Source of the DNA: Elephas maximus indicus
Lineage: Eukaryota > Chordata > Mammalia > Proboscidea > Elephantidae
NCBI RefSeq assembly: GCF_024166365.1
Contig: NC_064825.1
Coordinates: forward strand, 107,150,480 to 107,214,479
Direction of reading: 5' to 3'
Length of the DNA: 64,000 bases
The notes beneath the pieces are model-generated. The model was not told where the DNA came from. It was given only the letters and a program-made list of their open reading frames with translations, and ran no database searches. Made by a program: the position numbers and the translations under genes. Shown piece by piece: positions 44,205-55,325 of this stretch (position 1 is its first letter; each line of letters starts with the position of its first letter).

Positions 44205-45340
44205 ATCAGGGTTTCTCAACAGGGGCCTTGTCCTGAGGAGGGGTTCTCAACGACTACTCCAAATAATTGGTGTCTTTCCACAATGTCTTTACTAGTTTTT
44301 AGTATTATAGGCACACAGATTCTTGGCTACCCCAGATCCCAGTTCACCAGGGGAAAGGAGAGGGAAAGCAAGCAAGCTTATGGCAAATGAGGGCAGTGCT
44401 GAGCCTTGTTGTTTTCTGGTCCAGGACAAGTCTTGACCACGCTGTCGTCAATGGCTCAGTTGTGAAATCAGCCTCGATCCCTAAGAATGTCTCGTGGATC
44501 CCTATCACGTCTCTTGAGCACAAGGACTTATTATCCCTTTGCTCTCAATGTATGCCTGAAGCAACCCGTATCGGGTCAGGAGTGAACTAAGAGTAAGCTC
44601 AGGCTAGCTGCCGCAATCCACTGCTTCCTAGCCCACTGAGTCTCCACCCTTAATGTATGACCAAGACAGCAGAGCAGCAAGAAAGGTATTTTAGACTAGG
44701 AGGAAGATCGAGAGTAAGCCCAGGCAAGCTGCCGCAGCCCACTGCTTCCCGATCTTCTGGACCCAAGTCCTCAACATATGACTGAGATAGGACGTGGGAG
44801 TAAGCCTGGGCGAGTTGCTGCAGCCCACTGCTTCCCAGTCCGCAATGTATGACTGATTTGGCTCTGGTTATGACTCCAAGCAAAGTTGAGTTTCAATGTC
44901 CCTTCTTTTATACTTGTTGGAGCTCTTTGAACCTCTTTGGTTGGTGTTGATAAATTCTTGTTTACAACTTACTAAGTCCCAGTGTCTTCTGTTGATAAGG
45001 TTATTTTTGTCCTCTCATCTTCCATATTTCCCTTTTTCATATGTTGTTTACTTCTTCATGTCCTCCAAGTTCAGTCATCTTCTTTATCTCCTTTTTCTAT
45101 ATGTTGTTTACTTCTTCATTTGTTTTCAGTGAGCCTGCTTTCCACAGACCCTATTGACTTTTTGGGCTGGAAAATTTGCTACTGTGGGAAGTCGCCCTGT
45201 ATAAAGTAGAATATTTAGCTATATCCCAGTCCTCTAAAAATTAGATACAAGTAATACCCTTCTCCTAGGTGTGACACCCAAAAGGTCCCAGGCATTGACA
45301 AATGCTCTTTAAGGAGCAAATTTTCCCCAACTGATAATCA
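44205..45340. mobile_element. hAT-like remnant split by an LTR-like insertion with internal repeats
   Basis: The transposon remnant starts at 44205 ('tatcagggtttctcaac'), is interrupted at about 44221, and resumes at about 45155 ('tattgactttttgggctgga') to 45340. The roughly 930-bp insert carries three direct repeats of about 70-95 bp (starting near 44590, 44712 and 44800, each with 'agtaagc', 'gctgc(c)gca' and 'ccactgcttcc'), then two shorter repeats around 'atgttgtttacttcttcat' (45043 and 45099). The array of direct repeats suggests a retroviral LTR, but TG...CA ends and a target duplication were not found. Confidence 0.45.
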
Positions 45341-45585
45341 TTTAGCACTCTCTTTCTCTCCCTCTTTGTCTCTCTCCCTTTCCCTCTCCTTCTCTCGCTC
45401 TATGTATATATGCTTTATTTGTTGGACGTGGATTTACTTTCAAATACCTATACTGGAAAGCTTGGATTAATCTTATTCTTTTAGTATATTGACTTTGTAT
45501 ACTAAAAATCTACCAGATGATACTGCATAAAAGTTATTGACAATGCTGATGTCTCTATCTAGAATAGGTTTCCTGACAGACCAAG

Positions 45586-46530
45586 ATGGGCAAACACAAT
45601 CTAACAGCACTGAATGAATTCATTCTGATGGGAATCACAGACCGCCCAGAGCTGCAGGAGCCATTGTTTGGGCTGTTCCTCATCATCTACATGACCTCAG
45701 TGGTGGGCAACTTGGGTATCACCATCCTCACCAAGATGGACTCCAGGCTACAAACACCCATGTACTTTTTTCTCAGACATCTGTCTATCACTGATCTTGG
45801 TTACTCAACAACTATGGGACCGAAAATGTGCATAAATTTTGTTGAGGATAAAAATACAATCTCCTATTATTTTTGTGCTGTACAGCTATCTTTCTGTCTT
45901 GTGTTCATCATTACTGAAATTTTCATTCTGTCAGCAATGTCTTATGACCGCTATGTGGCCATCTGTAACCCTCTGCTCTACACAGTCATCATGTCACAAA
46001 GGGTGTGTCAGGTGCTGGTGTTATTCCCGTATCTCTACAGCACAATTGTTTCTCTTCTGGTCACCATAAAAAATTTTAAATTATCCTTCTGTCATGACAA
46101 TGTCATCAGGCATTTCTACTGTGACAGTCTCCTCTTGTTATCTTTGCTCTGCTCAAACACACATGAAATTGAATTGATCATTCTAATCTTAGCAGCTTTA
46201 GATTTGATTTTATCACTTCCGATAGTTCTTATTTCTTATCTTCTCATTCTTGTAGCCATTCTCTGGATGAAGTCAGCTGAAGGCAGGCACAAGGCCTTCT
46301 CCACCTGTGGATCCCACCTGACAGTGCTGGTAGTATTCTATGGGACTTTAATCTTTATATATGTGCAGCCCAAGTCCAGTCATTCCTTTGACACTGGTAA
46401 AGTGGCTTCCATAATTTACGCCTTGCTGATCCCCTTATTGAATCCCTTGATCTATAGCTTGAGGAACAAAGTTGTAATAAATGCCCTATGTAGGACATGG
46501 AAAAAAAAATTTGCAATATATTTTCTATAG
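45586..46530 (+). CDS. OR8K3-like: Olfactory receptor A3, OR8K-like, motifs largely intact
   Basis: 314 residues with NLT at 5-7, GNLG at 41-44, PMYFFL at 58-63, C97, SYDRYVAIC at 119-127, C169, C179 and C189, KAFSTCGSH at 236-244 and NPLIYSLRN at 286-294. The start is the ATG common to the cluster (MGKHN here instead of MDKHN), in AAG-ATG-G context. Deviations: FCHDN after C169 instead of FCGYN, SLRNKVV instead of SLRNKDV at the helix 8 start, and CRTW in the tail. None removes a residue known to be essential. By upstream and downstream blocks it belongs with the A genes. It is one of the two most plausible functional receptors here. Ligand unknown. Confidence 0.94.
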   Translation: MGKHNLTALNEFILMGITDRPELQEPLFGLFLIIYMTSVVGNLGITILTKMDSRLQTPMYFFLRHLSITDLGYSTTMGPKMCINFVEDKNTISYYFCAVQLSFCLVFIITEIFILSAMSYDRYVAICNPLLYTVIMSQRVCQVLVLFPYLYSTIVSLLVTIKNFKLSFCHDNVIRHFYCDSLLLLSLLCSNTHEIELIILILAALDLILSLPIVLISYLLILVAILWMKSAEGRHKAFSTCGSHLTVLVVFYGTLIFIYVQPKSSHSFDTGKVASIIYALLIPLLNPLIYSLRNKVVINALCRTWKKKFAIYFL

Positions 46531-46742
46531 TTTGATGTACCACACGGTTCCCATAAGTTACACCATGAGCTTTAAACCATGTCTATGTGCCTCTATAGAG
46601 AATAGCAAACACAAATATATACATCATATATTTATAAATTGCCTTCAATGTTCTAGTCACTCTTCTAAGTGCTGTAAATTCATTGATGAACAAAAGAGTA
46701 AAAACCTTTACCTGCTTTGAAGGGGAGAGATGGATCATGAAC
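46531..46742 (+). other. A3 3' flank
   Basis: Conserved with the flanks of the other genes ('gctttaaaccatgtct', 'gatgaacaaaagagt'). Confidence 0.4.
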
Positions 46743-46920
46743 ATAATAACCCACAGCTATCAAGTTGTTTCCAACTCATAGCGACTGCACAGGGTTCCAA
46801 GGCTTTAAATATCCACGGAAGGTGACTGCCATATCTTTCTCCCATGGAGCTACTGGTGGTTTTGAACTGACAACCTCTAGGTTGGCAGTTGATTGCTTTT
46901 AAAACCAGGGCTCCTTACAA
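46743..46920 (-). mobile_element. AfroSINE-type repeat, antisense
   Basis: 'cacagctatcaagttgtttc' to 'aaaaccagggctcc'. Unit III has only this antisense copy, not the sense partner seen in units I and II. Confidence 0.65.
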
Positions 46921-48092
46921 ACATAATAATTTAGTAAATTTTATGGTAGACTGTGTTGGGGATTATGAAAGCAGGTAAAGAGAGTGGGTATGTTGAGTGG
47001 GAGTGGAGAAAAGCACTAGGTACAAAAGTGAATTTACAATGATTCTGGTTTTTTTTTTTTTTTTTTTTTAAACTAGTAGAATAAAATTTGCAGTGTCAGC
47101 ATCTGTGTTTGTGTATGTGTATGGTTGTGTAAGTCATTGCCTTGTGTTCTAGCCTTCATAGATTTCTTACGGGTGCAGTAGATTCGGGGCTGTTTGCAAG
47201 GGTCTCCATGTCTGTGATGATGTCAAGTAGTCAGTTATCTGAATTTGCTCAAATGCCCCCATTCCAGACCTTGGCGTTCCACTCTTTTCTCATTAATTCC
47301 TTTACCTTCGCATATGCCTGTTAATGAAACATACTTGACAATTTAGCAATCCACAAGTTCAGCTCAGCATCTCACTTTGTTTTAATCAACTCTTTTTACC
47401 GATCAGAATTTACCCAATTAAGATCAATTTCTTGAGGCCAACTGTAGAGGCTAGCAGGTTTGGAATACTTCCCCCAAAGGTTGTTCTTGTTTAATAATGA
47501 TTAGTTTTGTTTCAGGGGCTATCTTTTCTTATCTATATGAAAAACTTTTAAACACACTTGTTCATTTTTATTGTGTATGTGTGTGTGTGTGTGTATAGTT
47601 CCTTGGAAAACAGGATATTTTGTGATGGATTAATTTTGCTGCTTCTCTTTCACTTGTTTGGCTTTTCTAAACTTTGGTCAGTATTTATTATGCACTATAT
47701 TTTCATTGATCCTACTTGTGAGAACCAAAATGAAATAATCTCATGGTTTGCACCATGCTGAATTTCTAATTCAACTGAGGTATGTTATATGGCAAGGATA
47801 TAATTACACTACCTAATGGACATAGGTGTTGCACGTTACTCAAATTTTACCAAGTATTTTGTACATTATTTTTTTTAAAAAAACTTCTAGAATTTTATTG
47901 AAGCTAGTAAGATTCTAAATAATTTTTCTGGTTCACATTCACAAAATATAATCTCCTGTGTAGCCAATGAAATTTGAATAAAAACAGTTCACTGAAATAT
48001 AAGAAAAAAGTGCATGTTATATTGTCATGTGAGCATAAATATTTTTAAAGAGTTAAAACAATTAGAAGGTTAAGATGGTCATGAGCACTACC
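46921..48092. other. A-gene downstream block, no gene
   Basis: Matches 10361-11530 and 27899-28995. A TG repeat lies at 47574-47595 and a T run near 47050. No gene. Confidence 0.45.
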
Positions 48093-48094
48093 AG

Positions 48095-48330
48095 GTAATA
48101 AGAGCTCACATGTATTGAATGTTATGTCATAGTCGCTCTTCAGGTTTTAATTAATCATCACAACAGCTCAGTGAAGTAGCTTCTATTAATATTTACACAT
48201 TTTAGACAGTAAAATAGAGGTTCAGAGAGGGTAAAAAAATTATCCAAGTTCAACTCATGAAGGATAAATTAATTACCCATGCTCACAGAAATCTTAAGCA
48301 TTAGAACCAAGTTGCAAAGGCAAATGTTCT
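48095..48330 (+). mobile_element. MIR-type ancient SINE
   Basis: 'ctcacatgtattgaatgtta', 'catcacaacagctcagtgaa', 'cattttagacagtaaaat', 'ggttcagagagggtaa', 'cccatgctcacag': MIR core in order. Not seen in units I and II, where the corresponding stretch is missing. Confidence 0.7.
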
Positions 48331-49254
48331 AGCTCCATTTTCCATGCTCATAATGGCTACTCGATATTACCTCTTAATGTCAGTTTTCTGACTCATTGGT
48401 GTGAGCCCTGAGATGACAGAGAGTAAAACTTCACTCTGACAGGTATCAAATTAAAATAAGAGAAATTGTAGTGGGGTTCATAAATAGTGAATACTTAGGA
48501 TAATGTCTGTGAGAGAAAATAAATGAAAAAAATGAATTAATAAATTGACTCACAGCAAGCTAATTGGCTCATTTTAGATGTGTGACATTGCTGAAACCAA
48601 ATAATGGAAAATCATCACAAAGTGAATACAGGGTATAGTCTGATGGGGTTTATGATACAATTGCAGTGGGGGATATCTGGAATTATCATTCAGTAGCATT
48701 TTTTTTTTTTTTTTTTAGTAGGAAACATGATAAAAATAAGTAAACAATGAAGTTCCTATTTTAATAAATGATTTCTGGATTTCTGCCTGAGAAGTTCAGT
48801 TCCCTTTTAAAAAATAAAAAAAAAAAAAAGTAGAATTAAAAAAATAAGAAGCTAAATCACTATTGTTAATGATTTGTAGAAGTCTGGCAGGGATTTGTCA
48901 AGATTCACGTTGCTTCCTTAAAAGGGGGAGGCCTGTGAGGAGCTGCAAGGAGATTTATTTGCCATCCCCTTCTGCCTCCTGGACTTTCTTGCTATGTGAA
49001 CTTCAATTTTTTGAGAATTTAGTTTAAGAACAAGAGATTGGCAAATATATTAACTTTGATATTGCTGAGCTACTGAACCAATGAGAACCATGAGGCTCTA
49101 CTACTTGACATTTTTTTCTTTAAGAAATTAAACCCTCTTTCTTGAGTTAGTATTTATTTAGTGACCCATTTATTTATTGTTTCACTACATGCATGGAAAA
49201 AGCATTCTTATATGATTCAATGGGGAGAGGTCAAAGCACATACAACTGTGAATG
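48331..49254. other. Non-coding, no gene recognised
   Basis: Positions 48775 onward match unit II 29146 onward. T run near 48700. Nothing else recognised. Confidence 0.4.
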
Positions 49255-49324
49255 TTGGGGACCATGGAATTCTAAGTTGTGCCATTCATATAGGCTAAGA
49301 TGTGAAAGAGCCAGCTGACAATGT

Positions 49325-49440
49325 GCAATATATTGGGTATCACCATGCTTAATGTAAACATCCAAGAATTCCTCACCACAGTAATCATACAGATCAAAAG
49401 GGACAAGGTACAAATCAGGGATATCCATCAACCCAAAGAA
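49325..49440. repeat. Conserved module, copy 3
   Basis: Matches 13480-13612. The minus-strand frame (49431 to 49231) opens MMDIPDLYLVPFD, as copy 1 does with substitutions, and goes on without homology to any protein I recognise. Confidence 0.4.
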
Positions 49441-49649
49441 AATATATTTGTCTCATCCACCTATGTAATTTTTCATTAAAGCAGCTCCTGAAAATAACAG
49501 ATATGGAGAAAGAGAGAGACAGACAGAGAGAAAGAGATAAAAGCAATAAGAAAATATTAACTGAGGAGATTGAGTAGACAAAGTAGATATTATTACAGTT
49601 AGAATAAGAACCTGTGATTCATTAAAATATTTAATAGTTCTGGATAATT

Positions 49650-50240
49650 TTAGTACTATTGTTGTTGTTATTAGGTGTCATCCATTCAGTTCCAACTCCA
49701 AGAAACTTCATGTATAACAGAACAAAACAGTGCCTGGTCCTGCACCATTCTAACAATCATTGCTATGTCTGAGCCCACTGTTGCAGGCACCATGTCAATT
49801 CATCTCTTAAGATCTTCTTCTTTTTCACTGACCCTCTACTATACCAAGCATGATGTCCTTCTCCAGGAACTGGTCCCTTCCACCATGTGTCAAATAATAT
49901 CTGCATATAAGTTCACAAACAGAGAAAGTTACCACAAAGAAGAGGGGACTGAGGGAATTGACAGACTGGTACCACATGTATTCCAGGATTCCCTGGAGAA
50001 AGGGTAAACAGAAGAGCTGAACAGCAACGCCATGACGTAGGGAAGTCTCAGAAGTCAAATAACAGGAGAAGTGATATTCTAATTCCCAGCATATGTGGAT
50101 GGCACATCCTAGAACAGTGAGAGGCATGTCCTTCACTACAACATGTAGTGTTTCTCCCAGATTCCGCTGTGTGGTATTCTAGCAGAAGTTCATCTTGTAT
50201 TCATAGCCGGTCTTACCTATATATAATGGCAACTAACAAC
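49650..50240 (-). mobile_element. RTE tail fragments, unit III copy
   Basis: Matches 13805-14335. 'gttgttgttattaggtgtca' at the left is the antisense RTE 3' end. Confidence 0.55.
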
Positions 50241-50913
50241 CACAACCTATGCAGGCTCCTTGATGAGAAAAATAAAAATATTTAGTATGATCTTATATGA
50301 CTTAAATCTCAATAAACAAGCACAATATATGAAATAGCCGCAGAGTATAAAATCAGGCATCTCTCACTATTTACATAATTCTTAGCTCAAAACATTAGTG
50401 TGTTACTTGGAGCAAGAGAAATACACCAACCCTAGAACAGGCAAAATAAAAATTTATTTTCTCATAGAAAACACTGGCATTTTTAAAACTCGTCTCTTCG
50501 TGGGACTTTTCTTTGATCATCACAACCAGTTGATTCTATGCAACTTATAAGCTTATTTTAAAGTAATTGATATAGAAATAAAGTATAAGGTTTTTTTTCA
50601 AAGCTTTATTATTTTACAAAGTCATTGTATTTTCATGATTTTTCTAACCATAAAGATATTTCATACCTACTTGAGTAAGCATGAGTTCTGTATGTTTATT
50701 GTGCTTCATACATGAAAAAATCTTTTATTGCAGACCTTGAAAGTCAGATAAATTGGCCTTTTTTCTTGTTATTTTTAACTCCACCAGGATATTGTTAGAG
50801 ATTCCAAAACCTTCAGATTTGGTTGTTGTCTTAATGCCAAATAAAGGAGAAAATTAATTATGGAGCAGCCTTAAAAAAACTTTTAGAATTCTTCTTGTTT
50901 TCCTCCCTTTTTA
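50241..50913. other. Unit III right edge and junction
   Basis: To about 50765 it matches 14416-14935. After that the sequence is unrelated to units I and II. No gene. Confidence 0.45.
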
Positions 50914-52715
50914 AGACAAAGTTAAGTATTATAATGACATGTGCAAAGAGCTGGAGATGGAAAACCAAAATGGAAGAACACGCTCGGTGTTTCTCAAGCT
51001 GAAAGAACTGAAGAAAAAATTCAAGCCTCGAGTTGCGATAGTGAAGGATTCCATGGGAAAAATATTAAGTGATGCAGGAAGCATCAAAAGAACATGGAAG
51101 GAATATACAGAGTCATTATACCAAAAAGAATTAGTTGATATTCAACCATTTCAAGAGGTGGCATATGATCAGAAATCGATGGTACTGAAGGAAGAAGTCC
51201 AAGCTGCTCTGAAAGCACTGGCGAAAAACAAGGCTCCAGGAATTGATGGAATATCAATTGAGATGTTTCAACAAAAGGATGCAGCGCTGGAGGTGCTCAC
51301 TCGTCTATGCCAAGAAATATGGAAGACAGCTTCCTGGCCAGCTGACTAGAAGAGATCCATATTTATACCTGTTCCCAAGAAAGGTGATCCAACCAAATGT
51401 GGAAATTATAGGACAATATCATTAATATCACACACAAGCAAAATTTTGCTGAAGATCATTCAAAAATGGCTACAGCAGTATATCGACAGGGAACTGCCAG
51501 AAATTCAGGCCGGTTTCAGGAGAGGACGTGGAATGAGGGATACCATTGCTGATGTCAGATAGATCCTGGCTGAAAGCAGAGAATACCAGAAAAATTTTTA
51601 CCCGTGTTTTATAGCAAAACACGGGTATTGACTATGGAAATGCATTAGACTGTGTGGATCATAACAAACTATGGATGACACTGCAAAGAATGGGAAATTC
51701 CAGAACACTTAATTGTGCTCATGAGGAACATTTACATAGATCAAGAGGCAGTTGTTCGGATAGAACAAGGGGATACTGATTGGTTTAAAGTCAGGAAAGG
51801 CGTGCGTTAGGGTTGTATTCTTTCACCATACCTATTCAATCCGTATGCTGAGCAAATAATACGAGAAGCTGGACTATATGAAGAAGAACGGGGCATCAGG
51901 ATTGAAGGAAGACTCATTAACAACCTGTGTTATGCAGACGACACAACTTTGCTTGTTGAAGGTGAAGAGGACTTGAAGCACTTACTAATGAACATCAAAG
52001 ACCACAGCCTTCAGTATGGATTACACCTCAACATAAAGAAAACAAAAATCCTCACAAGTGGACCAATGAGCAACATCATGATAAATGGAGAAAAGATTGA
52101 AGTTGTCAAGAATTTCATTTTACTTGGATCCACAATCAACAGCCATGGAAGCAGCAGTCGAGAAATCAAAAGACGCATTGCATTGGGCAAATCTGCTGCA
52201 AAGGACCTCTTCAAAGTGTTGAAGAGCAAAGATGTCACCCTGAAGACTAAGGTGCGCCTGACCCAAGCCATGGTATTTTCAATCACATCATATGCATGTG
52301 AAAGCTGGGCAATGAATAAGGAAGACCAAAAAAGAGTTGACGCCTTTCAATTGTGGTGTTGGCGAAGAATATTGAATATACCATGGACTGCCAAAAGAAT
52401 GAACAAATCTGTCTTGGAAGAAGTGCAGCCAGAATGCTCCTTAGAGGCAAGGATGGTGAGAGTGGGTCTTACATACTTTGGATATGTTGTCAGGAGGGGT
52501 CAGTCCCTGGAGAAGGACATCATGCTTGGCAGAGTACAGGGTCAGCGGAAAAGAGGAAGACCCTCAAGGAGGTGGATTGACACAGTGGCTGCAACAACGA
52601 GCTCAAGTATAACAAGGATTGTAAGGATGGTGCAGGATAGGACAGTGTTTCATTCTGTTGTGCATATGGTCGCTCTGAATCAGAACGGACTTGACGGAAC
52701 CTAACAACAGCAACA
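50914..52715 (+). mobile_element. RTE-clade LINE, sense, 5'-truncated and inactive
   Basis: Single-ORF RTE element lacking the endonuclease part. An open piece (50939-51349) covers the RT N-terminal region with ALAKNKAPGIDGISIEMFQ, the usual RT fingertip sequence, then a stop at 51347. The catalytic YADD is intact at 51931-51942 in a frame reading to 52704, but a CAG-to-TAG-type stop at 51808-51810 falls at the glutamine position just before the GC.LSP motif. The C-terminal region (about 250 residues) is preserved and is followed by the 'cctaacaacagcaac' 3' end. The 3' 40 bp resemble the AfroSINE tail. Confidence 0.85.
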
Positions 52716-52789
52716 CAATGCTTAAGGCAACTTATACCCTATACCCTGAAAGTCTTTTCAACCATTCAGGCTACCCAAATAATCAAGCT

Positions 52790-53605
52790 CAAAATTGAAG
52801 TCAAAATATCAAGAGGTCACTGGGGGAAGTCAGCACAACTTGACCAAGGCAAGGTCATGGAGGCTTCATAAAAAAAAAATTCCCTGAGGGACTGAATTAC
52901 TGGGTTGAAGGCTGGGGACTACGGTCTAGCTCAAAGGGCATAGCATAGTTATGAAGAAAATGTTTTACATCCTACTTAGGTGAGTAGTGTCTGGGGTCTA
53001 AAAAGCTTGTAAGCAGCCATCTAAGACACTCTGTTAGTCCTACCTCACCTGGAGAAGGAGAGAATGAAGAATGCCAAGGACACAAGGGAAAGATTAGTCC
53101 AAAGGACTAATGGACAGCTACCACAGCCTCCACCAGAGTGAGTCTGGAACAACTGGATGGTGCCCAGCTACCACCTCCGACTGCTTTGACAGAGATCACA
53201 ATTGAGAACACCAAACAGAGTTGGAGAAAAATGTAGAACAAAATTCTAACTCATAAAAAAAGACCAGCCTTATTGGTCTGACAGAGACTGGAGAAACCCC
53301 AAGAGTATGACCCCCGGAAACTCTTTTAACTCAGTACTGAAGCCACCCCTGAGGTTCACCCTTCAGCCAAAGATTAGACAGGCCTGTAAAACAAAAGATG
53401 ATTAAATGGGCACAACTGCCCAAGGACAAGGATGAGAAGGGAGCAGGGGACATGAAAGCTAGTAATGCAGAACCCAAGGCCTAGAAAGGGAGAATGTTGA
53501 CATGTTTTGGAGTTGGCAACCAGTGTCATAAAACAATATGTATATTAATTATTTAATGAGAAACTGACTTGCCCTGTAAATCTTCATCTAAAGTACAATT
53601 ATATA
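52790..53605 (+). mobile_element. L1 3'UTR fragment, sense
   Basis: Same module as 1788-2697 and, in its first part, 63530-64000: 'gtcagcacaacttgacca', 'ggtctaaaaagct', 'gcagccatctaagac', 'ccaaaggactaatgg', 'actggagaaac'. Ends in A-rich then (AT)n at 53600-53625. Confidence 0.7.
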
Positions 53606-53626
53606 TATATATATATATATATACAT
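53600..53626. repeat. (AT)n microsatellite at an L1 3' end
   Basis: About twelve TA dinucleotides immediately after the L1 3'UTR fragment, probably grown from its poly(A). Confidence 0.85.
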
Positions 53627-53629
53627 AAG

Positions 53630-55240
53630 AGGTCAGTTGCAATATCATTTACTTTAATTGCTATGTTGACCGTTTTGAGGCCCTGGGTGGATGCCAGTCT
53701 GCTCTACTTCTTGAGTTGTTGATTATTTCCACTCTCTACCCACTCCCCTTATTAGGTCCTCACCCTCCTGGGCAACTATGTACCCATCCTAATTACCCAG
53801 GGGACAAAGTACCAAATAATTAGGGATAGTCCTATACACTCTGAGCCAGCAGAATAATTCAAAATGTCAAATATCCAGGAAAATTGAGAAAGCTAGATAA
53901 CACCACTCTGCTTGCCATACATAAGCCTTCTCATGCAATTCCAGTTGGTTGTTACTTTCTCCCCAGTAGCAACCCCCTGTGTGGTCCTGAGTCAAGGCAT
54001 GATGTCCCTCTTTGCCTCTGGGAACCACTATTATAATCAGCTTAGTTACTTATCTTGGCCTCCGTGACTCTTATTTTCTGTGTCTCATCGGACATACCAT
54101 CCCTTGGATTCTTTAGAGCAATAAATGCCCTCTAGTTACCCTTCTGTTTTCAGGAAGTATATGATATAAGAAAAGAGGACATTTTTGTTTGGAAGTTCTA
54201 TTAAAATAACATGATTGATATGTAGTAAGCCAAACATTGTTTTAGTCACTCTGCCCTCATCTACCTAAGTGGTGTAATACAGGATTCATAACATCACTTG
54301 TAAAGCCGAACAGAAGTAATACTTATGAATATATTGATCTTGAGGAAGATATTATGAGAAAGGGATCAAAGAGTGTAATTAATGTAAAACCCATCAGGGA
54401 CTGATTGGTCAGGAAATTTCAAGAAAAATAAAATTGTTCCTTGGACTAAATTAAATATATGAAATTATTCTAAAATTGATGAGACATGACTAAACATCAA
54501 GGTAATAAGAATTGATAGAAAGTACTTTTAGAAATATTTGCTCATATTGCAATTATTAAATGCTATACCCAAACAGTACTCTAAAGTATATAAATTTACA
54601 ATTATTAGCTTCATATTCATTTGACATGGTGTTTATTATTTATAATTATCTTTATTGAAGTTAATTTACACACAGCGAAATCCACATTTTTAAAGTATTT
54701 CTCTAATCTTTTTTATCACCACTACAACTAAAATATAGAAAAATTCCATTACTATCAAACTTTTTTGATATCCCCTTTATGTATTCCTTCCATCTTATTT
54801 TGATGCTTCCTGTGTTGTCTTTCCTATTTGCTGACCAAACCCAGCATAAGAAGTAAATAAACTCATTGTAAAATTTATCTGAATGATGAAGAAGCTACTA
54901 TACCCCAAACAATATGACCAAAAAAAAAAAAAGTTAGAACAAAGTTGGAAAATTTAAACACTTATACCCATCTTTCTTATTTATTGTTGTTGTGTGCAAC
55001 ACAGAGTAAGGTAAAATGGAAGCTAACTATTGAAAACATAACAAAAAATTAGCATATGTAAAATAGTCACAGAACTAGAAATATAATCCAAGAATTCTAA
55101 AGAGGTTGGGCAAATTGATGTTTTATTGACTGAACATTCAATTGCAAACATTAATGTTTGCCATACCTAATAGCAAGATACTTGGGAATCTCACAGATAA
55201 TAATATATCTTACTGTCTATATCAAAGTCTGAAGTTCTTT
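53630..55240. other. Non-coding, mostly unrecognised
   Basis: No gene. Positions 54645-54840 resemble an antisense old L1 3' end ('tttattgaagttaatttaca', then 'accactacaactaaaatata'). The rest has no repeat I can name. Confidence 0.4.
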
Positions 55241-55254
55241 ATTCTGTATGCATA

Positions 55255-55325
55255 TTCCCATTCCCATTAAAACCCATTGCCGTCGAGTCAATTCCCATTA
55301 TGCATTATTCCCATTATGCATTATT
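55255..55325 (-). mobile_element. Ultra-short AfroSINE tail, antisense, in a small local repeat
   Basis: Only 'aaacccattgccgtcgagtc' plus one or two bases (about 55269-55289) remains. ATTCCCATT lies on the left (about 55259-55267) and right (about 55290-55298). A 16-bp unit ATTCCCATTATGCATT then repeats once directly. Confidence 0.65.

Larger units (their letters stand above)
38990..50775 (+). repeat. Tandem unit III, truncated (A half present, B gene missing)
   Basis: Carries the A gene at 45586 with matching upstream and downstream blocks. It then follows unit I through the conserved module (about 49255-49440), RTE tails (49650-50240) and a unique block (50250-50760). Similarity to units I and II stops close to 50760-50775, at a T-rich stretch where the other units go on into an antisense RTE and then the B gene. 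No B receptor follows in the window. This is the right edge of the array here. Confidence 0.75.

Noticed and set aside
52353..52580. Extra open frames overlapping the RTE
   Set aside because: They are other frames of a decayed LINE and not separate genes.
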